DNA from: Vanessa cardui
Lineage: Eukaryota; Arthropoda; Insecta; Lepidoptera; Nymphalidae
Assembly: GCF_905220365.1 (NCBI RefSeq)
Contig: NC_061129.1
Span: forward strand, 10,106,803 to 10,170,802
Direction of reading: 5' to 3'
Length of the DNA stretch: 64,000 bases
Shown: one piece after another, positions 50,201 through 63,454 of the stretch
How positions within the stretch are numbered: the first letter of the stretch is position 1
Layout: every line of letters begins with the position of its first letter
The notes under the pieces: model-generated
Told to the model about the DNA's origin: nothing
Databases searched by the model: none
The model's input: the letters and a program-made list of their open reading frames with translations, nothing else
Translations under genes and position numbers: made by a program

Positions 50201-53200
50201 CCTTCTCTGTTCGTCAATAAACAACTTTTTTGTATTTAAAATAAAATTGTTCTTCTCAAACTGTCAATAATGATTATGGATGAATTTTGACTACAAAGCG
50301 AACACTAGTACTATAATCAAGGTAATTTTATTTTAGTATATTTATATTTTGTTCAACAAAAAATATGTTTTATTTACGTACATATAATTATCTACTATTA
50401 TAAGAACATTTTTCCCAAAATATATGAAATTAGTTACGAGAAGTAAAATGTTATAGATAAGGAAAACAACAATAAGAATGACTAATGATTATATTTACAC
50501 TGTTATAATTTATTTTAAAAGTATGTAACTAAGTATTTATACAAATATAAATATGTTTTTTATCGTCCTTACTAATAATAGTTGTACAGGGTTGGGATGA
50601 TAGCGTCAGAAATCGGCGTTGTGATAAGTTGATCTCTATTATCATTTCTAATTTAACATTCTAAAAAGGAGAAAGCAATTGTTTTTGTTTTTTAGAATAA
50701 TTAGTTTTGAATACCAATATAATTCACATAATAGATTGCATGATGATACCAAGTGTTATCAAAAAAATAATTAGGTAGACCGAAGATTTACAGTTGTGGT
50801 AAAGCTGCTTTAAAGGACAAATATAATCACAGCAAATCATTACGGGCCCTTACGTTACCTACGATCGGATAATTTTGCACAGAGTACGTGTCAGTATGAT
50901 GCGGGAGGAAACCGTCATTATCCTGTCAAGCACAATCAGTACTGCGCGCCAACACAACGACGGCATAAAGACGCGGATGGAGGCGACAAATAGATGCCGT
51001 GGCTTGTATTCATTCATTTTTATTGCATCGACACTGACACGATTTTTCTCGTGTGATTATGAATTACAGTTTTTTTGTGAACTTATTTTTTAAGTAGGGT
51101 CAGCAGAAATTTCAAAACTAACTTTTTTAACGATTACATAGTAAGCAGTAATGTAAAGTATGATAATTAATTATTTGTTTATCCCATACTTTTTCTCTTA
51201 TTCATCATGGCAAACGTAAAGGACTACGAAAGGTTTTATTATAGAATCGAATGTCTTGCACAGATTAAGTATACATATACTTTTAGTAATCGGAAACATG
51301 GATTTATAAATTTCTATACTGGTGACGTTCATAATTATAATTACGGTTGATAAACGTTTGAATATATATTGTGACGCACGAGTAAGTACATCTACTTTAT
51401 TAAGAACATCCGGAAGGGAATCTCGAGTTCGGAGATTATAAATAGTCCAAATAGCTCGTTTTTGAAGAATGAAGACAGTTTTAATGGCAGCGTCGTTAAC
51501 ACGGCGTAGGTAATGTTTTATGTCATAGAAAATATACTTAGGTCCTAATGCAAATACAATCAATGTCAATACAAATTTGATTTATTTTTGAGTAACTTTA
51601 GTGTAACTTAAAAAAGGATAAGAGAGATAGTAGTATATTCGAATTATTTATAAATAATAAAAAAATATCGAAAAAATCAGCGAAATCCCAGCACTCTTAA
51701 ATAATTTCTCATTGTACCTAATCATTATTACTTTTACAATTCAGCACGAGATGTATAATTTATTATGCAGTCATTTTTTCAAGAAGACAACATCACTCGC
51801 ATTAATATTATTAAAAATGAAAAACGATTATCGTGAATAATTATTAACGTTCCACGAAATATTTTTTATTATTACTTTTTACCAGTAAGACCATATCAAA
51901 CATCGAAACTGTTTATTTGCTCATTCGAAACCATCGAACAAAATAAATAACCGAAATATTTAAAGCCGGTTGGTATGAAAAAAGTGCAGTTTCTCACCGA
52001 TGTAAGTTGCAAGACTGTACGTAATTTACTACCATTATGTATATGATTAAATTCTTCGTAACGTCAAATGGACGTTCACCTCCACGGAATAAGACCTATT
52101 ACACGCTACCAAAAAGTCGTATCATCAATATACTGCGAGTATCTTCACTGTTTTAAACAGAAACGGTTGTTTTTAAATAACCGAAAAACGTTGCTGTGCA
52201 AAGAGATTATATTTATTTACGTACAAAAGAATAACGAGTTTCTGATTGATGATACGATGGGAACGTTTCGAGGAATAAATACGAATTTAATGAGCGCGTC
52301 ATGTTACCCAAAAAGTACTTATGAAGACAAGGGTCTTTAAATATTTTTGATGTACAAAACGCAACATGATTTATAAATGACTGACCAATGTTTCCATGTA
52401 TTGCGTTATAAAAAATAAAAGTATGCAACGAGTCGAATATTATTTATGATACAAAGCGTACATTGTGTGTACTTCAGCGAGGAATATTTCGACGGCCAAT
52501 ATCATTGGTAACTACCAAATACGCAGGATAAGGGCCCTATAATATGTTTAGGGTATGTATCCCCTGACTACATTCTCTCAAATCCGATAGGTCAGTTAGT
52601 CCAGAGTTAATTAAGGGACAAGATCAACAGTTTTATGTAATTTCCGAGGCGCAGGAGACCAACCTCTGAATTGTGGTTAGATACTGACAAGTGTTTGACA
52701 GATAATCCAATACCCATCTACAGACTAGGCCTGTGAGGCAATTAAGAGGACTATATAATACTGAGAGGGTGTTGAAAGATCATAGGCACACAAACATTAT
52801 ATACTTTACATGTTAGTTCCTCAAATAATAAAGTTCTAATATAATTAGACAGTTTCGTATGTAAAAAATAAAAATGGTTGTATTTACATGTAATAACAGC
52901 AGCTATAAGGCTCACAGCATCTGCGGGAGGTTCACAAACTGGCCATAGAGGCTTAAGTATGTTTTGAGCAAAGGTGAGCGCTGTGATGGCGTTGCCAGTG
53001 GGCACCAGGATGAACAGCGCCACCCACAGGTAGAGGAATGCTGGGAGATCTCCAAATGCCTCGCCAATGTAGGCATAGTCACCTCCTGACTTTGGAATCA
53101 TTGTACCTGAAATTAATATAAAGATTTAAATACATATATTTGCAACTTCTTCCGTGCGTATTAACTTAACACACGATTTTATTTTTTAAGAATTACATTC

Positions 53201-56200
53201 CAGTAGTTATTTTGTTTTTTAATTTGCGAATTGAATATAAATAATATATTCTGGTTAAATATAACTTTCTATTAACAAAATCGATGGTAACGTTCTTAAC
53301 TAAGAAATTTTACAGGAAATGCATTAAGCTCTCCATTCTCTGTCGTTCAGAAGGGGTAATTACATATTATGCGGTAATTTTCATTGGAAATACGTTGGAC
53401 AGTTAAGTTCAATAACCTCTCACAAAATTACATATTCTCAGTAAGAGTTTACTTTTTTCCAAGAGACCAGTTAAAAATGTATAGTAAGTTACTTCAGGAA
53501 AAAAGGTTTTATGCAATTTTACCCAATCAATAAAATATAGACAAATGCTATTAAATTAGATTCTATTAGATTAGATAGATATGTCACTGATTATTTTCAA
53601 AATGATACAGTTTTAAAAATATGGTGTGTTTATTTGACTTTTTTAATCGCAAAATAAAATTTGCTCTTATAGAATTGTTAATAGACCAATCAAGAATTTA
53701 AATATTATTATTAAACGAATTATGATAAAAATATGGAGCATAAACTGGATAAAATGACCTCGGATATTTTTATTCTATATAAATAGTGCCACAATAAAAA
53801 TGCATCACATAAATAAATGAGAGAAGCTATCAAGAAAAAATATTACATAAGCATTATACTATAATTTAATAACTGTATTATCTACAAATAATAAACAAAG
53901 TTATCACAATAGAATATTGCGATACCATATAACTTTTTTGTTACTTTACTAGTAATATCTGTCTCGGTCTAACAGTTTATTAGTTTACTCATAAGTAGCA
54001 ATTCTCTCCTTATAATGCTTTCATAGAAGCGAAGATTGATACTTTCTAGAATATTACAAAAACCAGAAGTCGCTTACATCGACAGACTAGCTAAATGATT
54101 ACGGGCAGAGTTCCTTTATTTACTCGTTAATAGTTTTAAGCGAAGTTGACTTTACCACAATAAGGTTTTTTTTTTTTAATAAGTATTGTTTTTCTTTTTA
54201 ATTATCTGTATTTTTTTTCATTTTACTTTATAAAATAAATGACAATTAATTTGGCTTTGTATTTAATCATTAACGTTATTTATTTGATTAATTATGGTAA
54301 TTAAATAATGATTTTATTATCTATCTATTTATAAAAACAAACAACGTTATTTACATAACATAATGTTAAATGTCGCGCTCGTTATTATCCCAGCAATGAT
54401 TTCCTTACTTTTTGACCTGAGTTTAATTATACGAATATTAATGACTGCGAAAAATGTACATCCAAGAATTTGTCTTTCGAAATTTTCGCCGTGGACCTTC
54501 AAACATGCTCTTCAAAAAATCCACCTCGGTCCATGTAATTATTATAATTTCTTAATAATATCACAAATATGACAAAATCTAATACGAATTGGTATAAATA
54601 TTTAAATGAATACAGAAAAATAATATAGTGACCTAAAACATTTTTAACTTTTTCTTAAAAATAAAAATAGACTCGCTTGGTCAAAGAGCGACAGCGAGTT
54701 CAATAATCACACAGCATTCATGGAGTGGGATTAAAAATATGAGTGGGATACGAACATAGACTAAAAGTGATAGAATTTCTCATAACACATTCCCTTAAAC
54801 CGTCATAAACTTGTAACGGTGCTATACACATAAGTCTGCCCCATGTTCAGGAGCCTTATTCGCTAAGCTATTCGGGAATAAGTCGTAGGACTTTAGAAAA
54901 TATTTATGTTTAAGAAAGAGTAGAAGGAAGTATAGAAGCATGACCAAAGAGAGCTGGAAAAGGAGGTTTTATTTTTTAGGTAAAGTAATATTATATGGTT
55001 ATTAAGGCGCAAAAAACCATACAGATGGAAACTATTGAAATTGAAATAAGATAAGTCACCATCGACTCATTCTGAAACAGATTTTATCATCTCAGAGCTG
55101 CTGATTTTGTCGAATTGTTTTTTTTTATGTTATAGCGGGGAAGCGAGCAGGAGGTTCCCCTGATGGAAAGTGCCACCGCCCATGGACATCTTCAACACCT
55201 TGGCTTGCAGGTGCTTTTCCAGCCTTTAATGAAGGTGTACGCTCTTTTCTTGAAGGTTCCCAAGTCGTATCGGTTCGGAAAAATCGCTGGCGAATCCTGA
55301 TTCCACAGAGTGGTTGTGCGAGGATATCACGAATATAAATGAAAGGTTCATACATAGATCCTTTTATCTGCACTACAGGTTACTGCAGATAAAGGGAGGT
55401 CGTGTCAGGTCAAACGGCACTAGAACTTACGCGGGAAAGTTATATATCGATAAAAACATATAATCGTTTATATTTGAGATCATAATATGAAATTAATAAA
55501 TATTTTTGTTTCAAGATCATTGCAGTTCGAAATTTAGATAATAAAATTAATTGATAATTAATATTTACGTAACAGTTTTAGTTGGTGTAAATCATGTTTT
55601 CAGTTTAATATATTAGTTTTAGTTACGTTTAAACTGTCAAACAGTAATAAGGGATCATAAAATAAATAAAAATAAATCGTACACGTGTTCGATTTATTTT
55701 CTTATTCTAACAATGTTCGTTTAGTGACATTTGCAAGTGGGCATCGTTAACGATCGGGCACCCTTAAGGGTTTTGCACATATTTACTGTAGCTGTAAATA
55801 TTTTCTTTTGTATTGTTAGTTTGTATCAATAGATTTTACCGCTGTTTAGATAAGCTGTTCAAAGAATTTCTATTTTTTCGTTTAAGACTCGTACTACATT
55901 AAATGTAATAGAACTTAAAAGCTGCACTACGCTAAATACATTGAAAGTCGATAACTCGTTGCATAAACATCCGCAGACGCCAAGTAAGCTTATTGATTCG
56001 CTGCCTACACTATGTTAACGCAGTAACGCTGTCTTTAAGCACACGAAAGCACGTAAACTTTCTACGTTTTAAGCTTTCAAACTTCATGATGTTCTATTAT
56101 TATAATATACGAGTTTCGCTTTCGTTCGGAAAGCGCCAGTGTGATTAAAACTTTAGAGCGATACAATATAGGCCAATGTTAAACGGTTTTAGCGGTTTTA

Positions 56201-57424
56201 TGTCATCGTGTACGTAGTAACTACAGTTTTTTTATCCTTTTTTTTATAATTCTGGTCTATTGTAAATTTATAAAAATTGGTTTATTATAAAAATGAAACA
56301 GTATTTTTTTATTATAATATTAATGAAATTAATATTAATACTGTTGTTGAACACTACAACTATTTTATGCATTTACATATTTAAATATATCCAAATAACA
56401 CTAAATTATTAAAAATGCACAAATGGTTAGGTTGGCAGGCTAGGATGGCTAAGGACGGAACAACTCTTGATTTGGTCGACATTTCGTAAAAAACACTTAC
56501 TAAGTACATTTAATAAATAAACGAATTAATAGTTAAAGTAATGTTTTTTTCTTTGATTGAGTCGATTTTGATGTAGGTATGTCTAATAATGACGGCAAGA
56601 CACAGATTCAGAAAGTTCTTATCACAGAAAAGCAGGTCAAGGTTCGCAAAGAAATTAGAGAAGGCTACATTTGTAAAGTAGAATTAATTATTTTTTTACC
56701 ACTATACTAATGCTGTTTGATTGAAGTCCAGACAGCATAACATTTTCTCCGGTAACGCGTTGGAAATTAAATTTTTTGACTCATATATTACGTTTGAGCA
56801 TAATTTTCCGCTTGACGAATTTTGTGCTAATTTATTTTCCAGTTCTATTTTATTTTATAATTTAAGTTTATGGTACTGGAACTACATTAACAATCAATTT
56901 GAATATTTGTGTTTAGACGGCTAAAAAATAAATGTTATTGTTTTTTTAATGTATGCACAAAGTATAACGAGAATTACTATAAATAATAAAACAATAGCTA
57001 CAACATATACATTTTAGTTTTTATAATATAAATGTTGTTTAGTTCACAAAATAATAAACGAATGATGTTAATCACACTCCCCGTGTAACTGATAAAAATC
57101 TTATTGGAAACGCACCTTTCAGGAACAAAACAAATTTCACTCACCTAATTCCGCATAACATAGAGCTCCAATCATCGACAGGAATCCAGACAGTATCCAC
57201 ACTATGAGCGCCATGCCCTTCGATCCAGCGTATTTCAAGGCCAGGCTGGGGGACACGAAGATACCAGACCCCACAATAACTCCCACAATTATCGCTACAC
57301 CATTCAATAAACTTAATTCCTTTTTCAACCGTACCCCTCCATTTGAACCCTCTGTATTGTCACCACTTTCACCCACGTCCATGGCCTTCGGAGTCAAACC
57401 TTCAGCTGCTGATACTTTCGTCAT
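44205..57424 (-). CDS. SLC7-family amino-acid transporter light chain (LAT / y+LAT type), five coding exons
   Basis: Coding exons on - are 57424-57145, 53106-52888, 49230-48960, 47245-46921 and 44597-44205, all GT-AG and in phase, giving 495 aa. It is an APC-fold exchanger of neutral or cationic amino acids, working at the plasma membrane with a CD98/4F2hc-type heavy chain. The N-terminus is cytosolic. TM1 carries GVIVGSGIFVSP (GSGIF 52-56). TMIPKSGGDYAYI, ALNCFNVKWVTRIQD and FSYSGWNYLNFVTEELKEP are family blocks. Cys151 in PLWPVCEPP is placed like the extracellular Cys that disulfide-bonds to the heavy chain in LAT1 (Cys164). About twelve membrane segments are seen. It resembles Drosophila minidiscs/JhI-21-type transporters and vertebrate SLC7A5-8. 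The exact orthologue and substrate preference cannot be told from sequence by eye. The start is the ATG at 57424. A non-coding first exon upstream is possible. Confidence 0.94.
44598..46920. other. SLC7 intron 4
   Basis: AT-rich intron with GTATGT donor at 46920 and TTTGCAG acceptor at 44598. It contains the 17-bp hairpin at 45244-45283. No other gene seen. Confidence 0.75.
45244..45283. repeat. Perfect 17-bp inverted repeat with 6-nt loop
   Basis: Bases 45244-45260 and 45267-45283 are exact reverse complements around aaagtg. Confidence 0.8.
47501..47879. mobile_element. MITE-like element with 17-bp terminal inverted repeats
   Basis: Exact 17-bp inverted ends (atcacggatgttatgga at 47501-47517, complement at 47863-47879) bound about 380 bp of AT-rich DNA with short CGGATA-type repeats near the left end (gcggatacggatacgaaa at about 47580). 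No transposase. No clear target duplication was found, so the superfamily is unassigned. Confidence 0.6.
48231..48470. repeat. Two tandem near-perfect palindromes (160 bp and 84 bp)
   Basis: 48231-48390 is a palindrome with arms of about 80 bp centred at 48310/48311, with one mismatch (a/c at about 48252) plus small central differences. 48387-48470 is a second palindrome with 42-bp arms centred at 48428/48429 and a mismatch at the tip. They share four bases (aatt) at the junction. The two stems have unrelated sequences. Neither contains an ORF. Confidence 0.92.
49231..52887. other. SLC7 intron 2
   Basis: A 3.7-kb AT-rich intron holding a LINE relic at 51198-51569. Frames at 50040-50270, 50875-51093 and 52068-52340 show no recognisable products. 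52560-52750 is GC-richer, with no known family recalled. Confidence 0.7.
51198..51569 (-). mobile_element. Relic of a LINE reverse-transcriptase C-terminal region
   Basis: On -, the frame contains FILQKRAIWTIYNLRTRDSL followed by DVLTRASQYIF (about 51475-51350). This is the familiar post-RT block of insect non-LTR retrotransposons (LQKRAIR.IY.L..R.S ... ILT..S.YIF). Only this piece is left and no RT catalytic motif is present, so it is a dead fragment. Confidence 0.65.
53107..57144. other. SLC7 intron 1 (4.0 kb)
   Basis: AT-rich intron bounded by GTGAGT at 57144 and TTTCAG at 53107. It contains the interspersed repeat at 55125-55400. No other gene recognised. Frames at 54363-54572 and 56721-56924 are AT-rich and unremarkable. 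Confidence 0.75.
55125..55400. repeat. Common lepidopteran interspersed repeat (second family)
   Basis: Contains 'gatggaaagtgccaccgccc', 'cttgaaggttcccaagtcgt', 'atcggttcggaaaaatcgct' and 'ccacagagtggttgtgcgag'. From memory this is a high-copy repeat of moths and butterflies, probably non-autonomous or a LINE tail. It ends in a short inverted repeat (tttatctgca ... tgcagataaa). The frame at 55125-55373 on - is not a gene. Confidence 0.7.
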
Positions 57425-58577
57425 TTTCGATGTTTTATAAATATCAAACTTTTGTCTCTAAATATTAAATAAATTTAACACTTTATATTAAATGTTCAAT
57501 GATATACACATGGTTTAAAAGACACATAATGCTGGCTCCTGTGGATATTCTGTTCTTCCGTCATGCAAACATTGCATCACACTGCGTTAAGCTTCCGCGG
57601 GAAACACCACGTGCGATGTAAAACACCATTAAAACGGTCCTGTCCTGATAACAATGTGATCAAGTCGGTTGACCACTGAACAGCTGCTGATAACACGCGC
57701 CGTAATATATGCACGCAATAATTATGCACAGAACGGAAATTTGAATAGGTTAAAATATTCAATTATAAATTATAGGTCACACATTTTACTCGTATTGTAC
57801 TATTTAGTTATTAATTTTGTATACATATATGTGTATTAAATTTTAAATATTTTTTGTAGATAGTTGCTCAGTATATGTTACGGGAAATTTATATGCCGGC
57901 AACGTTCGTAACTACGGTTCGAAGTGATACGAATGTACACACGTTCAACGCTCTCCGTCCCCACTTTACTATTCATTTTACTTCGTAAGTTAACCACGAG
58001 TCCGACAGTACAAATGAGTCAACATCAGAAACAGCGTATAATGAGGTATGCTCCGAGCATTATAGTTCTTATGAACATTGTGTATAAAGTATATTTTTGT
58101 ATTTAAGAGCCAACTCACGAAATCATTGCCAAGTTTGAACAACGGGTTTTGGCTGTCTCTTTCACGCCTGTCTTAACCACGTGTACGGTTGCCATATTTT
58201 GTAGAGTTATCCTTGAAGTCTCGAGTGGAGTCTTACATCCCATGTCATGATGAAATAACTGTTGCTTGTTGACATATAAAAGGATATGAACAATTGATTT
58301 ATAATATTTGGGGTCATTGACTGAGCCACAGAGGTGTATCGTCTGTGGCACGTTTTTGATAATAGTATTCACAGATCAATCACCACTGTCTAGATAAATA
58401 GGTAGTCAACAGTTAATGAGTTTTATACTATAGTTAATATTGAACAAAGAGATTCGAAATTGTGCCAAGGAATGCTAGAAATGGTGTGTGATAAAGATGA
58501 ATAAAACATTGTCTTGAATAACATACTCAAATATATTTATTAAAAAATAAATTACAAATGTAAAATTTTATTGAATG
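57425..58577. other. SLC7 upstream region and AAMP 3' flank
   Basis: Includes the SLC7 5' UTR/promoter (a moderately GC-rich patch at 57580-57710) and the AAMP 3' UTR, with a - strand AATAAA (TTTATT at 58536-58541) about 40 bp past the AAMP stop. Frames at 57577-57762 and 58115-58372 have no recognisable product. Confidence 0.55.
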
Positions 58578-61500
58578 TTAATCGTTTTCTGTTTTGACGG
58601 CATACTTGAATATTCTTGCAGTGCCATCATCTGAGGTGGTCAAAATAAGCTTTTCCTTGAAATTGTAGCTTAAGTCGAGTATTTCGGACCAGTGTCCAGT
58701 CAGCGTGAGGCTCCGACTGCCGGATCTTGCATCATACACTCGCACGGAGCCATCGAGGCAGCCCGTAACTAACTGGTCGTCTACCCAGATCATTTTCGTC
58801 ACGCCTGCGGCCACATCGTCGCTAGACTTAGCACAATGGTGACGAATCATTTGCCGCGCCGTGTCCCACACGGTTACCGATCCATTTAATGTACCTAGAA
58901 ACGAAAGTTTTCATTTTTACACGTTTACACTCAACATTTAGTAAAGTGCGCGGGAAAATTTCATCATGTTTTTATTATTTATACTTAAATAAAAAATTCC
59001 ACGTAGATTAAAAAAATAAGGCATCGTAATTAAATTCGCAACATATACATATTTAAAAGATCCTTTTAATATTTGGCGTCTAAATCTGCACATAAATTAT
59101 AACAAGACAACAACTTCTCCAGAAATAAATATAATATAATTTTCAAAAAATTATGTCAATCATGATTTTTGAAAAAACTATGATTGATTAATTGTACGAT
59201 TATCACAACTCGTTTGCAGGATAAAATAAAAAAATAAACGAATATTTACATTTATAATATAACATCTATGGGAACGAATTGTCGATTCAAATGTCATAGC
59301 TATATAAGTATTTAGGAATGTCCTTTATGTTCATTACTATTATTCCCAACTGGTTCACTTGCAGGAACAAGATCTTTAAAGACATTATATGTATAGACCA
59401 TCAGATGCGGGTCCAAGGACAAGTTAAACGAGTAACCCATGCGAATAAAACGGCTCCATATTTTTTCGCACATTTCAAACAACTCAAGTATTTAATTCAA
59501 TTGCGTCGATTATTAACTTGAAAACAACTTTGTCAAATTATAATTATTATATACAAATGTTATATAAATTCACCAACATACCTAAAGCGAGGAAGTCCAG
59601 CTGTGGATCTGGTGAAAAGGCTACGACTTCTAAATCAATTTCCGTTTGCAATTGTGCAACAACTTTACCATTATTTGATGTAGTCAGGACGATTTTACCT
59701 AAAACAAATACAATATATTATTAAAATTAATACAATTATTAAGACGTATTATACTGGTAAGGCGATAGTTCGTCGGTTAGTTAGGCGGTTTCAATGAAAA
59801 AATGTTCAAACCACTATTTTGACGATAGTAAATTAGGTACCATGTTATCAATAGTGTCTCGAAAAAATGAGCAACGTTTATCATTGTTTGTGTTGTCCAT
59901 TGTACTATCAGGTAACTGCTCCTAAGAACAATTAACGTGAAATTCCTAAAGGGAACTAGTAAGATAAGATAATCTAAGTGTAAATATAAATAATATTATG
60001 AAGAGATAAATTTTGTTCGTTCCTTCCGCACTTTTACTAAACCTACTTTGATAAATATTAATTTTACTATTTCGATGCAGTCCTGAATGTGTCCAAAAAT
60101 TGGCCATTGACTATTAAGGATACACGAAATGTATGAAAGATTTAGACCTCTCAGATGTTAGCCAAGAAGTAACCTATCTTTTAAAAATAAATCACACTAA
60201 CAATACTGATATTTTAAAAATGTTAGCGTTAGTTGCATATTTGCGTATTCTGAAGCTGCGAAGTTTTTCATGAGTTTATAAAAATATCTCGTAACATTTC
60301 TACAATTACTGTTTCGAATTCGACTATTTAAAGGTAATTTTTATATGGATATTAAACGTTCACAAATTATAAATTATTTAATTTCATACAGATTACTAAT
60401 TTGTGATAATTAAGCTAGAGTTGTTATTATCAATTTCTAAGTTTTGAACAGAAATATATTCGTCGTTGCTTTTTCGTTGAGATTAAAAATCTCTTTCATA
60501 CAAAGTTTTCGCATCATATAGCACAAGTGAGAAAAAATTTTTCGACCATCCGAAAAAATTATTACCAACTATGTTAGCATTATAATCTACATTTCGAAAA
60601 TATACAACAGAAAAATCAATCAAGTATAAATGGCTCATTAGGATATTAGATTTCTGGTGACAATATGTAACGCCAAATATGGGCCTGCGAGGCAAAACAG
60701 GCAGCCTCTATTACAGTACATACAAATATCATCTAACGTTGTTGTCAATCTCATTTAATTTGATTTGCTCGCAGTAATACTATTCTTTGTTTGTTTTGAA
60801 TTGCTGACTATCAATCAACCGACACTGAATCCAAAATACAAGGACTGCCCATTGTCAACGCTTACATTATATATGTTATGTACATTCTATTCAGATAAGA
60901 GAAATATTTGACATCATTAATTTAATTAACAATGAAATATAAAACCTTGTTTCCTAATTTATTGGCTGCTTAAACAGCTAGCCTTGTTAGGGTTTGTTGC
61001 CGATAATTTCTAAGGATAATCACACTCTGTTTATATTATACACATATCACAAGTTGCTGACAAGTTGTTTTTGATTAAAGGATATAAATAGAATATTTAA
61101 AAAAGTATGACTTTGAGTGTGCCTATTTGGTTGAGTACTATCAACTTATCAAGTAATTTTGTCTAACCACTAAGAACAGCAAGAAAGTGGGAGACAGTTA
61201 ACAGACATACATACAGAGGGTTTTAATCCGTTGTTCCTGTCGTTAGAGGTGCATTGCCAATATTTGTGGTGTGTCTATCAGTACATACACTACAGACCAT
61301 CACAATCCCATTTGCTTACCCACGTTACTAAATAAAACATGCCCTATTTTTTTCTTAAGTATTACACAATATTTCTTCAATAAAATCAAACATGAATAAT
61401 AAAATACAATACCATCAGTTCCTATGGATGCAACAAGACTATTTTCTGGATGGGTATCTATGGCGGTGACACGTATTTGATGTATTGCTGCAGGCACCTG

Positions 61501-62416
61501 CTGCAACATTGTGCATGTTTTCAGATCCCAAATTTTAACAGTTCCATCCTCATATCCAGCTGCCAATCGAACTCCATCATGAAACATCTAAAACACAGGT
61601 ATGCCGTTTAATAATGTGCCTGTTTTAGGAGAAACTGTACAAAACATGTTATAAATAACTAAATAATAGATCAGGTATTTATTCAGTGTATTAAGTTGTT
61701 TCTAACAAATATTTGATATACGAAGGTGAAGTTTTAATATAGTAGTTTTACTAGTTATTACAATGTAACAATTTATATGATAAATAATATACTTATTGTC
61801 ATACCTTACCACACTCCGTCTTAATATTATGACCTTGCAAGACTTTAGTATCTCCTGATGGTATTTTAAAAATAAATATATCTCCAGTAACAGCACCACA
61901 TATAAGCACTCGAGCTCCAAAGTGCCATTGTGCCCAACTCAGATCATCTGCCTCATATTCAAATACAACAGGCCAGGGTTCTTGTTGACTACCTTCCAAG
62001 TTACATTTCCAAACTTTTATTAGACCACACATATCGACACTGGCTACGAAGGCTCCGTCAAAACTAAACCCGACAAAAATAACGGAATCCTTGTGACCAG
62101 TACAGTCCATTACGACATCACCGGTTTCTACAGACCACACATATGCTTTATCGTCTTCACCCCCCGTGATTGCAAGCTTACCACTAGGATGTAGATCACA
62201 ACAAAATATAGAACCATTGTGTTTATCAAATACCATGATAGAATGGTCTTCTGGTTTCTCCATTTCCATGTCTTCTTGGTAATCTATCCCGTCCATGTCT
62301 TCATCGTCTAGATTTATTTCTTCCATTTCTTCATAATATATGCCTTCATCATCCATACTGCCAATTTCATCACCATTTATAGACGAAGGTGGTGTATCTT
62401 CTTGTTCTTTCTTCAT
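58578..62416 (-). CDS. AAMP: Angio-associated migratory cell protein homologue (WD40 repeat protein)
   Basis: Coding exons on - are 62416-61805, 61587-61413, 59698-59582 and 58894-58578, all GT-AG and in phase, giving 406 aa (human 434). It begins with a strongly acidic segment (about residues 8-60, rich in Asp/Glu) and then a WD40 propeller of about seven to eight blades. Diagnostic pieces are TGGEDDKAYVWSVETGDVV, GHKDSVIFVGFSFDGAFVAS, YEDGTVKIWDLKT and GCLDGSVRVYDARSG. The EDDKA-VW and GHKDSV blocks closely match animal AAMP. In animals and yeast (Sqt1 family) it is linked to ribosomal protein chaperoning and cell migration. The cellular role here is inferred from homology. It is head-to-head with mRpL10. 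Confidence 0.94.
59699..61412. other. AAMP intron 2, no other gene seen
   Basis: A 1.7-kb AT-rich intron. The - frame at 60483-60695 has no recognisable product. The other AAMP introns (61588-61804 and 58895-59581) likewise hold nothing recognisable. Confidence 0.75.
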
Positions 62417-63454
62417 TTTGGGTTTGCTTGCTATTATTTATGTATCACGATGACAGTCTTCTTTTTATTAGCTTCTATTTCAAATGATCAAAATATACGA
62501 GATAATAGAAAAAAAAAAATATGGTTTGATAAAAAAAAAAAAAGATAAAGCAATTTCTATTACGGTTATTTTCTGCAGTAAGGTTATAATTGCAGTTAAA
62601 AGTAATATTGCACAAATCACATGTTTATGTTATTCTGCCACTGTCAGATTAAAAATTATCAAAAACGTCAAAATGAGCTCCAAAAAATGTATTATGGCTA
62701 TATAGTGGCCCAGTAGGCTCGCAGAAGGATTAATATAATTTATTATTATGAATTTTTCGCCAATTTGTCTCATAATAAGTGATCTTTTTTATTATGTGAT
62801 TTTAATATATCTTTTTCTGCTCAAATATCGTAGATCCGAGCTAGAAAAGAAGTATGTTATATTCAACATAATATTATAAAATCGAAAGTTTCATTATAAA
62901 ATCAACGATTTCTAAACATTTGAAACTGAAATTTAACTTTTTATTATTCAAGTATTACATTTTATATTTCCTAATTCGTAAAAATACGTATTTAGGTTGT
63001 GCATGAGTACAAAAAGATTTGAAAAAAAACGCTAACGCTAACTCCAATCTTTATAATTACAAAAAATGGTAGCGGTATTTTTGTGAAAATCGAAACCAAT
63101 AACATTTAATTTATTATTATTTAATTCGAAAAATGCAACAAGGACTGTTCAATAGTAACTGTACAAAATTAGGACACTGGTGAACCAGCAAGAAACTGCT
63201 CAACGCTTTTTTAGAAACAGCATAATTAGCATAAATCTACTAAATTAATAAAATGAACTATAATAAGCACAGCAAGTTAATAGTTGTTGTTGCCATAATT
63301 TACATTGGTGTCAATTGTCACTTGTCAGTGTCATTTTTTTTTGAGGTTATAAATACAAAAATAAGTAAAAAAGATTTGAAGAACAATTCTTTAATGAAAA
63401 CACATATAATTATAACTAATTGATAATTATTAGTATACATCAAATATTTTAAAG
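62417..63454. promoter_or_regulatory. Divergent AAMP / mRpL10 intergenic region
   Basis: 1,038 bp of AT-rich DNA separate the two start codons, which point away from each other. Both 5' UTRs and promoters lie here. Poly-A tracts occur at 62508-62545. No specific motif is claimed, and bidirectional control is inference from arrangement. Confidence 0.5.
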
